From: Singulisphaera acidiphila DSM 18658
GTDB taxonomy: Bacteria; Planctomycetota; Planctomycetia; Isosphaerales; Isosphaeraceae
Assembly (NCBI RefSeq): GCF_000242455.2
Contig: NC_019892.1
Location: 6,830,744-6,894,743 of the forward strand
Length of the DNA: 64,000 bases
Direction of reading: 5' to 3'
Numbering within the stretch: the stretch's first letter is position 1; each line of letters begins with the position of its first letter. Made by a program: the position numbers and the translations under genes. The notes beneath the pieces are model-generated. The model was not told the DNA's origin. It did not search any database and worked only from the letters and a program-made list of their open reading frames with translations. Of this stretch, positions 28,456 to 37,014 are shown piece after piece.

Positions 28456-29301
28456 ATGCGAAGCGTCATCATGCTCCTGTTTTTTGTTGGCTCTCCACTC
28501 CTCGCTGCTGAGCCGAAAGTTCATCGTGACGTTCCGTACGTCGAACCGAAGAGCGAGCGGCAGACCCTCGACGTCTATGCCCCGACCGAGGGCAAAGGCC
28601 ATCCCGTCGTCTTCTGGATTCATGGCGGTGGTTGGCAAGCAGGTGAGAAATCCGAAGTGGATAGCAAGCCTCGGGCGTTCGTGGACAAGGGTTTTGTCTT
28701 CGTTTCGACCAATTACCGCTTACTCCCCACCGTGACGATCAAGCAGATGGCTGGAGACGTGGCAAAGGCGATTCGGTGGACCCACGACCACGCCCGGGAC
28801 TACGGCGGCGACCCCGACACGATCCTCGTGATGGGGCATTCCGCCGGGGCACAACTGGCGGCCTTGGTTTGCATTGATGACCACTACCTGAAGGCCGAAG
28901 GGTTGTCTCCATCAATCCTCAAGGGGTGTGTCCCGGTGGACGGCGACACCTACGACGTGCCGAAGCAGATTGCGACCGTCGAAGAGCGGCGGGCAGGGAT
29001 CTACAGGCAGAAGTTCGGCGATGAGGAGAGTCAGAAGGATTTATCCCCTGTCACCCACGTCGCCAAGGGGAAGATCATCCCGCCTTTCGTGATCCTTCAC
29101 GTTGCGGACCACCCCGAAACCAAGGGCCAGTCGCAACGACTCGCCGAGGTGTTACAGGAAGCGGGTGTGCCAGCGAAAGCCTTTCCCGCCGTAGGCAAGA
29201 ATCACGGAACGATTAATTCCGACTTGGGTGTACCGGGTGACGTACCGACGAATGCTGTCTTCAAGTTTTTGGAAGAGACATTGAATCGGCTGAAGGAATG
29301 A
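28456..29301 (+). CDS. Secreted alpha/beta-hydrolase (BD-FAE/HSL-type esterase)
   Basis: 281 residues from the ATG at 28456 (GGAG eight bases upstream). The open frame extends 66 codons further, but that part has no coding character. The N terminus MRSVIMLLFFVGSPLLAAEP is a signal peptide with an Ala-x-Ala-like cleavage site. The oxyanion-hole motif HGGGW is at 56-60 and the nucleophile elbow GHSAG at 127-131 (Ser129). An Asp in HVADHPETKG and a His in GKNHGTIN complete a plausible triad. The family hydrolyses small esters, including feruloyl or acetyl esters on glycans. It is exported to the periplasm or outside. It is not in an evident operon. Confidence 0.85.
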   Translation: MRSVIMLLFFVGSPLLAAEPKVHRDVPYVEPKSERQTLDVYAPTEGKGHPVVFWIHGGGWQAGEKSEVDSKPRAFVDKGFVFVSTNYRLLPTVTIKQMAGDVAKAIRWTHDHARDYGGDPDTILVMGHSAGAQLAALVCIDDHYLKAEGLSPSILKGCVPVDGDTYDVPKQIATVEERRAGIYRQKFGDEESQKDLSPVTHVAKGKIIPPFVILHVADHPETKGQSQRLAEVLQEAGVPAKAFPAVGKNHGTINSDLGVPGDVPTNAVFKFLEETLNRLKE

Positions 29302-29539
29302 GCTGTGAGTGTTGTACCGCTGTCACTGTGATTCTCAGGGGTATCCACGCCACGCTTCTGTTTGGATTCATAAGATCCGACAAGTGACAGGCGAAAAGGT
29401 CGGTTTTTAGCTCTTCGATGGCTGGGATATTCCAGTTGAGCGGTCGGCGACCGCTGAAGTCAATCCGTCGATTTTGTAATTTGGAATTGAAAACATTGAT
29501 AGGCAATTGATTGATTTCTGTTGCTGTGGAAGTGTCTTC

Positions 29540-30097
29540 ATGAGCGGAATCCGTGACGAACGGCTCAAGACAGGGCGGCGCACGATCGTTCGTGCCCTGT
29601 TCGCGGTTGTCGCTGTCCCACCGATGTTGCTGGTCTTTTCCTTGTTCGGGCTTTTCCCATGGTCCGGGTTGAACTGTTGTCAGGACGACATCGACCTCAC
29701 CAGCGGGAGGATCCGGTTCACCCGTTACCTGCTTTGGGTGCCTGTTCGGAGGATCGTCAACGACTCAACCCTGACGACCGCCTTGTCGCTCGGGGACAGG
29801 ACCGGCTTGGAGCCAGAGTGGCACCCCGTCGTGACCCTTTCGCCCGGTCTTCGCCACTCGCCGCACTACCGGTTTCACGCGGCAATCGACCAAATCCGGC
29901 ACTTGGAGATCTGCTGGGAATTCGGCAAGATGACACTGGCGGCACGCCGAGAGACAGCCTCTCATGTCCTCCGCCTCTGGAGGCAGTCGGGCGATGACTT
30001 CCGAGCGAGAGATTACATTCAAGCGGTTTTGGCGCAGGCCTTGGAGGCCGATAAAAAAGGGGAAGTGATCGACGTGAGCGACTTACCTCTGCCATGA
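29540..30097 (+). CDS. Hypothetical single-span membrane protein
   Basis: 185 residues from the ATG at 29540, preceded by a GGAAG-type ribosome-binding site; an in-frame start at 29507 adds 11 cysteine-rich residues without support. One hydrophobic segment (IVRALFAVVAVPPMLLVFSLFGLF) is followed by a soluble domain with paired Cys (GLNCCQDDIDLTSGRIRFTR). The domain continues with a strand-rich RYLLWVPVRRIVNDSTLT and a helical end (ASHVLRLWRQSGDDFRARDY). I do not recognise the family. The region just downstream (30235-31779) is an IS insertion, so the original neighbour is displaced. Confidence 0.55.
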   Translation: MSGIRDERLKTGRRTIVRALFAVVAVPPMLLVFSLFGLFPWSGLNCCQDDIDLTSGRIRFTRYLLWVPVRRIVNDSTLTTALSLGDRTGLEPEWHPVVTLSPGLRHSPHYRFHAAIDQIRHLEICWEFGKMTLAARRETASHVLRLWRQSGDDFRARDYIQAVLAQALEADKKGEVIDVSDLPLP

Positions 30098-30238
30098 TGG
30101 GATCGCCCCAACCTTTCTTCTCCAGCCAGAATTCGCGAGTCCTCCAGCGCCGAGTTGCGTTTCTCGATCCTGCCTCGTGCTGGTTGGGCGATCCGTCGCG
30201 TGATGCATTCGCTGACCGTGCGTAGTCCATACCTCTAA

Positions 30239-30262
30239 TACTACAGCGCCAAGTTGTAGCGT
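30239..30262 (+). repeat. Left terminal inverted repeat of the IS
   Basis: TACTACAGCGCCAAGTTGTA and four further bases; 18 of the first 20 match the complement of the right end. Confidence 0.9.
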
Positions 30263-30321
30263 CTTGATCCGCCGGCCATTGCGAAAGTATGCTTGCCTTC
30301 ATGGTTTATGGAGGTACGAGC

Positions 30322-31765
30322 ATGGATATCCCACAGATTCGCAAGCTCAAGCCCGCGCTGAAGAAGTTCCTCAAGCGGTTCGATGACTGCTTCCCGCGCA
30401 AAGACACGCGGGCCCATCTGCCGGTCTACGTCTCCGGCCAGCTCTCGGATATCCCCGAGAAGAGCGTGGAACCGATTGCCATTAATGCCGGCGTGCCGGT
30501 CAGGACCCTGCAGGAGTTCCTCAGCCAGCACTGTTGGGACCAGGACCGGACGCGCGACCGGCTCCAGCACATCGTCCGCGACGAGCACGCCGGTCCCCAC
30601 GCGATCGGCGTCTTCGATGAGACGAGCGACGTCAAGAAGGGGGACAAGACCCCCGGCGTGCAGCGGCAGTGGTGCGGTTCCGTCGGCAAGAAGGAGAACT
30701 GCATCGTCACGGTCCACCTCGCCTACGCTCGTGAGGGCTTTCACTGTCTGCTCGACGGCGAATTGTTTCTGCCGGAATCCTGGTCCCTCGACCGCGCCCG
30801 CTGCCGCGAGGCCGGCATCCCCGACGACATGGTGTATCGGCCCAAGTGGACGATCGCCCTGGAACTCTACGACCGCGCCACCGGCAACGGCCTGCACTTC
30901 GATTGGATGACTTTCGACGAGGGCTACGGCGGCAAGCCCGAGTTCCTGCGGGGACTTTCGGCCCGTCGCCAGAAGTTCGTCGGCGAGGTGCCGCGGAACT
31001 TCATGGGCTGGATCAAGGCACCGCGTGTCGTGACCAGGAAGTACCGTAAGCACGGGCGGGGCCGCGGCCGCAAGACGCCTCGCCTGGCGAGCGGCAGCAC
31101 ACCGGCTCGGCGGGTTGATGCCATGCTCGATCAAGACGGGTTTCGCAACCAGCCCTGGGTCCAGTGGCGAGTCAAGGATGGGCACAAGGGGCCGATGGTC
31201 TGGGAAGTCAAGCACCTGCGGTTTTCCCCCGTGGGCGCCGACGGGTTACCGGGCGAGCCGCTGCACCTGGTTGCCGCCCGTGACGTCTTGAACCCGGCGG
31301 AGTTGAAGTTCTTCGTCGGCGCCGCCCCCGAGGAGACGTCGGTGCAGGTGCTGTTGCTGGTCGGGTTTTCGCGATGGCGCGTCGAGCGCTGCTTCGAAGA
31401 CCAGAAGTCCGAGATTGGACTGGATCAGTATGAGGGCCGCCGCTACCAGGGGCTCAAACGCCACCTGATCCTGAGTTGCCTGAGCTACTTGTTCCTATCG
31501 CGGATGCGACAGAAGTTCGGGGGGGAAAAATCCGGGTCTGACGGAGTGCCAAGTCCACAGTGCGATGGCGGCGCTGATCCCGTTCTGGTGGTTGGGGCTG
31601 AGTCCTCCGCGAAAGCTTCTGGAGCGGACCTCCGAAGAGATCGAGCGGGCGCAGCGTCGAAACGCCGTGGCGCAACGGTGCCACACCAAGCGGACAAGGC
31701 GAAAGTTGCATGAGATGGGCATCAAACTTACAGGGTTGCCCCAATGCAAATGGGATACGACTTAG
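30322..31765 (+). CDS. IS701-family DDE transposase, reading frame interrupted at a G7 run
   Basis: The ATG at 30322 follows GGAGGT by six bases. The protein carries a DDE catalytic set: Asp in GVFDETSDVKKGDKTPGVQR, Asp in HFDWMTFDEGYGG, and Glu in SRWRVERCFEDQKSEIGLDQ. This fits IS701-type transposases. In the direct frame translation runs on from FGG into an unrelated tail and stops at 31713. If one G of the seven at 31519-31525 is skipped, the frame continues KNPGLTECQVHSAMAALIPF and ends WDTT at 31765, just before the right repeat, as expected for the native C terminus (about 480 residues). So this is a one-base insertion, a sequencing error, or slippage-dependent expression. Confidence 0.85.
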
Positions 31766-31775
31766 CGCTGTAGTA
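31752..31775 (-). repeat. Right terminal inverted repeat of the IS
   Basis: The reverse complement reads TACTACAGCGCTAAGTCGTA and then TCCC. It overlaps the last codons of the frame-corrected transposase. Confidence 0.9.
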
Positions 31776-31847
31776 CTAACACCATCACTCGCGACACCGC
31801 TTTTGTCGGCCAACGTCTGCCAAGGCCGGTTCCGAGGAGTCTAGCCA

Positions 31848-31946
31848 ATGAGTTCGAACCCCTACGAGCCTCCGAAGCAACTCGATCGTCCAAACTCAGG
31901 GTGGAGACTATTACGAATCCGAAGGCTCCCGCCGTTGCGCCGATGA
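31848..31946 (+). CDS. Short NPYEPP-type planctomycete peptide, probably truncated
   Basis: 32 codons starting MSSNPYEPPKQLDRPNSGWR, with GAGGAG eight bases before the ATG. Planctomycete genomes carry many small membrane proteins that start with this NPYEPP-like motif and then have one or more membrane spans. Here the frame stops after a basic stretch (RLLRIRRLPPLRR) without a span, 30 bases from the end of the convergent TPR gene. It is either a truncated copy or a real micropeptide. The good ribosome-binding site argues that it once was a gene. Confidence 0.4.
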   Translation: MSSNPYEPPKQLDRPNSGWRLLRIRRLPPLRR

Positions 31947-31975
31947 AGAGTAAGTACAACCGATTTCGGGGCGAT

Positions 31976-33196
31976 TCAGCGGGCCTCGGGAACTTTCACC
32001 TGCTTGAGCCGGGCGAGGCCCCACTGGGCCCCGGTGTCGAACGGGTCTTGCGAGATGGCCAGGTAGTACCAGGCGCTTGCCTCGGGGAACCGGCCCACGG
32101 CGGCGCAGGCGTCCCCGAGGTCGCTGATCAGGCCGAGGTCGGACCGATTGGTCTCGACGGAGGCCCTCAGAACCAGCCCTCCCAGCCGCTCGTGCTTGCG
32201 GGCCTCCTCCAGGATCGGGGTCGCGGCGGCCTGGTCGCCGACGGCCTGGAGGGCCTGGCCGAGGCCGAGCACCGACTCTCGGAGGTTGGGGGCCTTGTCG
32301 TGGGCGATCCGGAACTGGCGGACCGCCTCCGGCGCATTGTTCTGGACCAGGGCGAGCCGGCCCCGGAGCAGGGCCAGGTCAAGGTGGTCGGACGGGCCGG
32401 CGTCGAGCAAAGCCTCGGCCCTCGCCGAGTCGCCCTGGTCCAGGGCGATCCGGACCAAGGCGGCCCGGGCGTCGGGGTCCGACTTGGGCAGGGGCGAAAG
32501 GACCGCCTCCGCCTCGTCGAACCGGCCCAGGTCGCGGAGGGCATCGGCCCTGCCAAGCCGGGCCCACCGATCGTTCGGGTCGGCCTCGATGCAGCGAGCC
32601 AGGGTCGTGGCGATCTCCGCGGGCTCCCAGGTGACCCCCCGAGAGAGGCACCACAGGAAGGCATCGTGGAAGGTCAGCACTGAGAGTTCGGAGAGCGCCT
32701 GGAAGGTCGCGTGGAGCTCGGCCCGGCGGAGCTGTGTCCCGTAGAGGTAAACCAGCTCCCGGTGTGCCTTCACCATCTTTGGCTCGATCGCCAGGGCCCT
32801 GAGGAACGCCGCCTCGGCCGCGGCGAAGCGGCTCCGGCGCAATTCGATCTGGCCGATCTGGAGCCGGGCCTGGGACGCCATCGAGTGGTCGTCGGGGATC
32901 CGGTCGAGGTCTGCGATCGCCTCGTCGACCCGCCCCCGGGCAATCGCCAACTGGGCATGGAGCATCCGGTCCAAGCTCGTCGGCTCACGGAGCCGGCCGA
33001 GTCGGGCCAACTCGGCCTCGACGCGCGCGAAGTCTCTGGCCTCGAACGCCGCGCGGGCCTGCTTCCAGACCGCCTCCGGATCGGGCGAGGGCCAGACGAA
33101 CGCCACCAGGCTCCCCAGGGCCAGGGCCGAGAGCAGGCCCAGTGCCACCAACCGGAGCCGTCCCGATCGGCCGGGCCGCGCTGCCACCTCGCTCAT
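31976..33196 (-). CDS. Membrane-anchored TPR protein, partner of upstream FG-GAP protein
   Basis: 406 residues from the ATG at 33196 (GGAG about ten bases upstream); in-frame ATGs at 33247 and 33244 are alternatives. A basic N terminus is followed by a single membrane span (LRLVALGLLSALALGSLVAFVW), then about eight TPR-like repeats. Two examples are EAVWKQARAAFEARDFARVE and NDRWARLGRADALRDLGRFD. The TPR part closely resembles the N-terminal module of the fusion protein at 38193-41174 (there DRVWLGRADLATRTGQFAEA). The gene lies 94 bases after the FG-GAP/ASPIC gene on the same strand, so the two probably form an operon and act together at the membrane. Confidence 0.8.
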   Translation of the reverse strand: MSEVAARPGRSGRLRLVALGLLSALALGSLVAFVWPSPDPEAVWKQARAAFEARDFARVEAELARLGRLREPTSLDRMLHAQLAIARGRVDEAIADLDRIPDDHSMASQARLQIGQIELRRSRFAAAEAAFLRALAIEPKMVKAHRELVYLYGTQLRRAELHATFQALSELSVLTFHDAFLWCLSRGVTWEPAEIATTLARCIEADPNDRWARLGRADALRDLGRFDEAEAVLSPLPKSDPDARAALVRIALDQGDSARAEALLDAGPSDHLDLALLRGRLALVQNNAPEAVRQFRIAHDKAPNLRESVLGLGQALQAVGDQAAATPILEEARKHERLGGLVLRASVETNRSDLGLISDLGDACAAVGRFPEASAWYYLAISQDPFDTGAQWGLARLKQVKVPEAR

Positions 33197-33290
33197 CGCC
33201 GCATACTCCAGGAGTGGCCGGTGGTCGGCAGGGAAGTGGCCCATCATTGGGAAACCGACTCTACATCACCGACCACTCCTTCGCCAGCGA

Positions 33291-35165
33291 CTACTCCCCC
33301 TCGACGACCTTCAAAGCCTGGTTGGCTTTCACGTTCTCACGCGTGGTGACGACCCCTGAGGGCCAGCGGACGGTGAGCTTCTTGACCTCGGAAGCCTGGC
33401 CGAGGCCGATGGTCAGGCGAGGGTCGTTGGAGGAGAAGACGGTGCATCCCCCCTTGCGTTGGCGATAGATGGTCCGGTCCCCAACCTCGAGTTCGACGCG
33501 GGCGCCGACGGCATCGCGATTGCTCTTGGTCCCGACGAGCTGGAGGCGGAGCCATTTGTTGCCGCTCGGGGTGTCGTTGCGGAGCAGGGCGGCGGCGCCG
33601 TCCTTGTGGTTGACGACGATATCGACGTCGCCGTCGTTGTCGAAGTCGCCGAACGCCGCGCCCCGGGCGACGTGTTTGGCGTCGAAGTACGGGCCGACGT
33701 CGCGTGTGGCGAGCTTGAACCGCCGCCCTTGGCCGTTCTTGGTTGGAACGTTGTGGTGGATCAGCGAGGGCTCGGCGTACTCGTCCGGCTGGCCGGCCTG
33801 CGCCCGGTTGTCGTCGACGTGGCCGTTGGCGACATAGCAGTCGGGCCAGCCGTCGTTGTCGAAGTCGGCGAGCGAGAGTCCCCAGCCGACGTAGGGCATC
33901 GTGTCGGCGGCTAGGCCGAGCATCGGCGTGACGTCGGTGAACGACCCCTTGCCCAGGTTCAGGTGGAGCGTGTTGTATTCGTAGGTGAAATTCGATGCGA
34001 TGAGGTCGAGGTCGCCGTCGCCGTCGACGTCCTCGGCGTCGATGCCCATGCCCGACTGGGCCTGGCCCTTGTCGTTGTAGGCGGCCCCGGAGATCTCGGT
34101 GGCGTCCTCGAAGAGACCCTGGCCCTTGTTGAGGTAGAGGAAGTTGGGGTTCATGTCGTTGGCGACGTAGAGGTCGACCTTGCCGTCGCCGTTGAGGTCG
34201 GCGGCCACCACGCTGAAGCCGTGGCCGTCGGTCCGGCCGGGGATCATCTTGCCATCGGCGTCGACCAGGAACTGGTCGTAGACGTCGGTGAAGGTCCCGT
34301 CGCCGTTATTCCGGTAGAAGAAGTGCTTGGTGGTCTTGATGGTCCGTGGCGAGCAGTAGAACCGGATGTTGTGCTCCTTGTCGCCGCAGAAATTATCGTC
34401 GTCGGGGTACTTCCAAATGCCGTAGTTGGCGACGTAGATATCGAGGTCGCCGTCATCGTCCATGTCGAGCATGCCACCGCCTGAGGACCAGCCGGGGCGG
34501 TCGATTCCGGCGGCGTGGCTGACGTCGGCAAAGGTCCCGTCGCCGTTGTTGCGAAACAGGACGTTGGGGCCGTAGTTGCAGAGGAAGACGTCAGGGTCGC
34601 CGTCGTTGTCGAGGTCGCCGACGATGATCCCGTGGCAGAAGCCGACGAAGCCCAGGCCTGACGACTCGGTCACGTCCCGGAACTGGCCGTCGCCGAGGTT
34701 CTTGTAGAGCCGATTCGGGCCCTTCTGCGCTGTGCCCAGCGGCAGGAGCGTGGCCGTGGCGAAGTAGAGGTCGAGCTTGCCGTCGCCGTCGTAGTCGAAG
34801 AGGGCCACGCCTGAGCCGTTGGCGGTCGGGAAGTGCTTGGCCTCGGTCATCCCGGAGAAGTGCCGGAAGTCGATTCCGGCCGACGAAGCGATCTCGGTGA
34901 ACCGGAACGGGCTGGGGTCCTGGGGCACCGTCGGCTTGATGACCACACCGGCGTAGGCTGCCTCGCGGTCCCCCAGGATCTTCACCTTGGTCTGCGGCTT
35001 CGAGGCCGGCGGATCCGCCGGGGACGGCCCGACCTGGGCCTCCGGGCCGGGGGCGACCGGGACGCTCGCGGCCGGTTGGTCGCAGCCTCCCGGGGCGAGC
35101 GCCAGGATCAAGGCCGGCAGGATTGAAAGGGTCGGGCCTCTACTGAGGCGAATCGGGCGCACCAT
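33291..35165 (-). CDS. FG-GAP/VCBS-repeat lipoprotein with ASPIC/UnbV C-terminal domain (CRTAC1-like)
   Basis: 624 residues from the ATG at 35165, with GGAGGA just upstream; the longer frame to 35228 lacks support. A signal peptide ends LALAPGGC, a plausible lipobox. Seven Ca-binding D-x-[DN]-x-DG loops follow (DYDGDGKLDLYF, DLDNDGDPDVFL, DMDDDGDLDIYV, DLNGDGKVDLYV, DVDGDGDLDLIA, DFDNDGWPDCYV, DFDNDGDVDIVV), spaced as the blades of an FG-GAP beta-propeller. The last 110 residues (WLRLQLVGTKSNRDAVGARV, RLTIGLGQ, VRWPSG) are the ASPIC/UnbV domain. It is probably anchored in a membrane facing the periplasm or outside. Its function is unknown; the family is hugely expanded in planctomycetes. The TPR gene follows as a likely partner. 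Confidence 0.88.
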   Translation of the reverse strand: MVRPIRLSRGPTLSILPALILALAPGGCDQPAASVPVAPGPEAQVGPSPADPPASKPQTKVKILGDREAAYAGVVIKPTVPQDPSPFRFTEIASSAGIDFRHFSGMTEAKHFPTANGSGVALFDYDGDGKLDLYFATATLLPLGTAQKGPNRLYKNLGDGQFRDVTESSGLGFVGFCHGIIVGDLDNDGDPDVFLCNYGPNVLFRNNGDGTFADVSHAAGIDRPGWSSGGGMLDMDDDGDLDIYVANYGIWKYPDDDNFCGDKEHNIRFYCSPRTIKTTKHFFYRNNGDGTFTDVYDQFLVDADGKMIPGRTDGHGFSVVAADLNGDGKVDLYVANDMNPNFLYLNKGQGLFEDATEISGAAYNDKGQAQSGMGIDAEDVDGDGDLDLIASNFTYEYNTLHLNLGKGSFTDVTPMLGLAADTMPYVGWGLSLADFDNDGWPDCYVANGHVDDNRAQAGQPDEYAEPSLIHHNVPTKNGQGRRFKLATRDVGPYFDAKHVARGAAFGDFDNDGDVDIVVNHKDGAAALLRNDTPSGNKWLRLQLVGTKSNRDAVGARVELEVGDRTIYRQRKGGCTVFSSNDPRLTIGLGQASEVKKLTVRWPSGVVTTRENVKANQALKVVEGE

Positions 35166-35544
35166 CAGACTCCTCCGGGGAGAGCGATCGGGCTGTCTGG
35201 ATGGAATGGGATGAATCAAGGGGCCCATCCGCGTCTCAAGGGGTGGACCTCCCCCATGACCACGCTATCTCTGCACACCGTCGTCCGCGCCGGGGTGCCG
35301 ACCTGGCCGGGGTTGGCCTGGAGGCGAGGCCGTTCCGGTTCGACGTGACCAAATACCGGGTTACGCTTGCACCCCGCCTCATGGCTTTCCGAGGCGATCG
35401 AGCCCGGCCCGGGCATGGTCGAGGCCGCCTGGTCGACCCCGAGGCGATCGACTCCTTCGCCCTGGCCACGCCGGCCGGAGGCTCGGCACCAAGGCCATCC
35501 GCCTGGCGGGGCAGCCGGCCGGGCCGTGACGAGGGATGTCGGGG
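35166..35544. other. Intergenic region upstream of FG-GAP gene
   Basis: About 380 bases between two minus-strand genes. The only clear signal is the GGAGGA ribosome-binding site (complement) at about 35171-35178. I see no gene and no strong terminator. Confidence 0.4.
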
Positions 35545-36264
35545 TCAGGATTCCCGGCTGCTGGCGACCAGCCCTGCGCCGAGGGCCGCCAGGATGTCGA
35601 CGGCGGCGTGGGCGAGGAACCTCGGGGCGGCTTCGCTGGCGTAGGGGAGTCCGGTCTGAGCGACCGGGAAGGCGAGCGAGCCGACGATCTCGTAGGTGGC
35701 TGCCCCGAGCGCCCCGCCGGCCAGGCCGCCGAGTGCCGCGCGGAGCAACTGGCTCGGCCTCATGCTCATCCCCAGCCCGAAGGCCAGGCCGCCGCCGACG
35801 CCCACCGCCGCCCAGACGCCGCAGTGGGTCAGCAGCGAGAGGGTCAGGTTGCCCGCGATCGGGTCCTGGTGGCGCATCCAGAGCGGGAAGAGCCCCAGCG
35901 ACGCGGCCGCCCCCAGGCCCCCGACGAGGAGCCCGGCCGGGATTGCCAGCAGAGCCGCCCTCGCCCTGCCCCCGGCGACGACGCCAGCCAGGCCGAGTAG
36001 GAGGCCGAGGATCGAGCCCTGGAGTCCGTAGGCCAGCGTCGCGTCGCGGATCATGGCCCCCTCGCTGCCGCCGGTCACCACGCCGGCGGTGCCCGGCGTC
36101 CCGTAGGCCCGCGGGTCGAAGTATCCGACGGAGGCTTCGCCGGCCGCCCCGGTCAGGCCGGCCGCCAAGACCCCCGCGGCCAGTGCCGCCGTCCAGGCTG
36201 GGATCCCTACCCGTCCCGAGCGGGCTCCTGGGGTCGACGCAGGTTCTATTAAATCTGGTAGCAT
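35545..36264 (-). CDS. Hypothetical multi-span membrane protein
   Basis: 239 residues from the ATG at 36264 (a longer frame to 36327 lacks a ribosome-binding site). It is very rich in Gly, Ala and Leu, with six or so hydrophobic segments, for example AWTAALAAGVLAAGLTGAA, GSILGLLLGLAGVVAG and LLAIPAGLLVGGLGAAASLG. Conserved-looking loops are GYFDPRAYGTPGT and RHQDPIAGNLTLSLLTHCG. I do not recognise a family; similar Gly-rich paralogous membrane proteins occur in planctomycetes. It lies between two FG-GAP systems and shares their very high GC. Confidence 0.6.
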   Translation of the reverse strand: MLPDLIEPASTPGARSGRVGIPAWTAALAAGVLAAGLTGAAGEASVGYFDPRAYGTPGTAGVVTGGSEGAMIRDATLAYGLQGSILGLLLGLAGVVAGGRARAALLAIPAGLLVGGLGAAASLGLFPLWMRHQDPIAGNLTLSLLTHCGVWAAVGVGGGLAFGLGMSMRPSQLLRAALGGLAGGALGAATYEIVGSLAFPVAQTGLPYASEAAPRFLAHAAVDILAALGAGLVASSRES

Positions 36265-36725
36265 GGTGAAATCCACAAAATGTGTCGATACCAATCGTAG
36301 CCCGCGTCCTCCGGGCCATGCATGCACGACTGCTCTCTGGATACTATGCGAGCGCGATAGTTGTGTGCGTTTCGCCGGGACGTTCGGCTTCGGCTTGATT
36401 TTATCCGGGCCGGATTCCGTTCGAAAGGGGCAGCCGGGGATTGACGCGTGCTGACCTTCTCGGGATAACTACTCTAGCGAGCGATCCTGCCTCGCGATTC
36501 ACACTCATAAATGTAAATGTCGGCCGTATCATCTTGATGTATTAGTTTTAATGCATTCGTTGATCTGGGCCCCAATCCGCAAGCAAATCGTGCCTGACGG
36601 TGTGCGTCCTCGTTGGTTCCAAGTTCCGCCCGCGTACGGCGACGACGGCGCTGTACGCATTGAGCACCTCGCGCACAGGCAAAGGGATGGCTCGGGGTTC
36701 CGCCCGTTGGGAGCGTGGTCGCGCG
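36265..36725. other. Intergenic region, probable promoter of lipoprotein/DUF1559 cluster
   Basis: About 460 bases between divergent genes. The part from 36490 to 36560 is AT-rich relative to its surroundings and is the best place for a promoter. GGAG near 36710 serves the lipoprotein start. No gene or strong hairpin is seen. Confidence 0.4.
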
Positions 36726-36932
36726 ATGCACAGTCGTCATCTTTCTTCTCGTCGCTTTTTCATCCAGGCGGCGACAACCAGTCTCGGCGTGTCGCTCCTT
36801 GCCATCGCCGGATGCGGCGGCCCGCAGAATACGGAGACCGTGGTGCCCGAGATCCCGCCGGAGCAGGCCGCCAAAGATTCCATGGACTATTACAAGAAGA
36901 ACGTGGCCGGCAAGAAGAAGTCTGTCCGCTGA
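36726..36932 (+). CDS. Small Tat/lipobox-type exported protein preceding DUF1559 gene
   Basis: 68 residues from the ATG at 36726. The start MHSRHLSSRRFFIQAATTSL has a twin-Arg motif (SRRFFIQ), and SLLAIAGCGG is a lipobox with Cys. The mature part is short and charged (ETVVPEIPPEQAAKDSMDYY, then a Lys-rich end). It is followed 82 bases later by the DUF1559 gene on the same strand, an arrangement I associate with planctomycete DUF1559 loci. Likely a small membrane-attached accessory protein of unknown function. Confidence 0.65.
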   Translation: MHSRHLSSRRFFIQAATTSLGVSLLAIAGCGGPQNTETVVPEIPPEQAAKDSMDYYKKNVAGKKKSVR

Positions 36933-37014
36933 CCGCCCGTCGGACCCGTTCGGGCCCGACGGGCTTCGCATCTCTTGTTTCATCCTTTTTCCCCCTAGAG
37001 AGGAGCCTGACTTT

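Larger units (their letters stand above)
30239..31775 (+). mobile_element. Complete IS701-type insertion sequence with CTAA target duplication
   Basis: 1537 bases bounded by imperfect inverted repeats beginning TACTACAGCGC at both ends. The four bases CTAA occur directly outside both ends (30235-30238 and 31776-31779). A 4-bp C/T-T-A-A/G duplication is the known target preference of IS701-family elements. It contains one transposase gene. The intact ends and perfect duplication mean the insertion is recent on a decay scale, even though the transposase frame is broken at a G run. Confidence 0.92.

Noticed and set aside
31850..31872. GTTCGAACCCC resembling a tRNA T-arm
   Set aside because: It is part of the NPYEPP coding sequence and no cloverleaf can be drawn around it.
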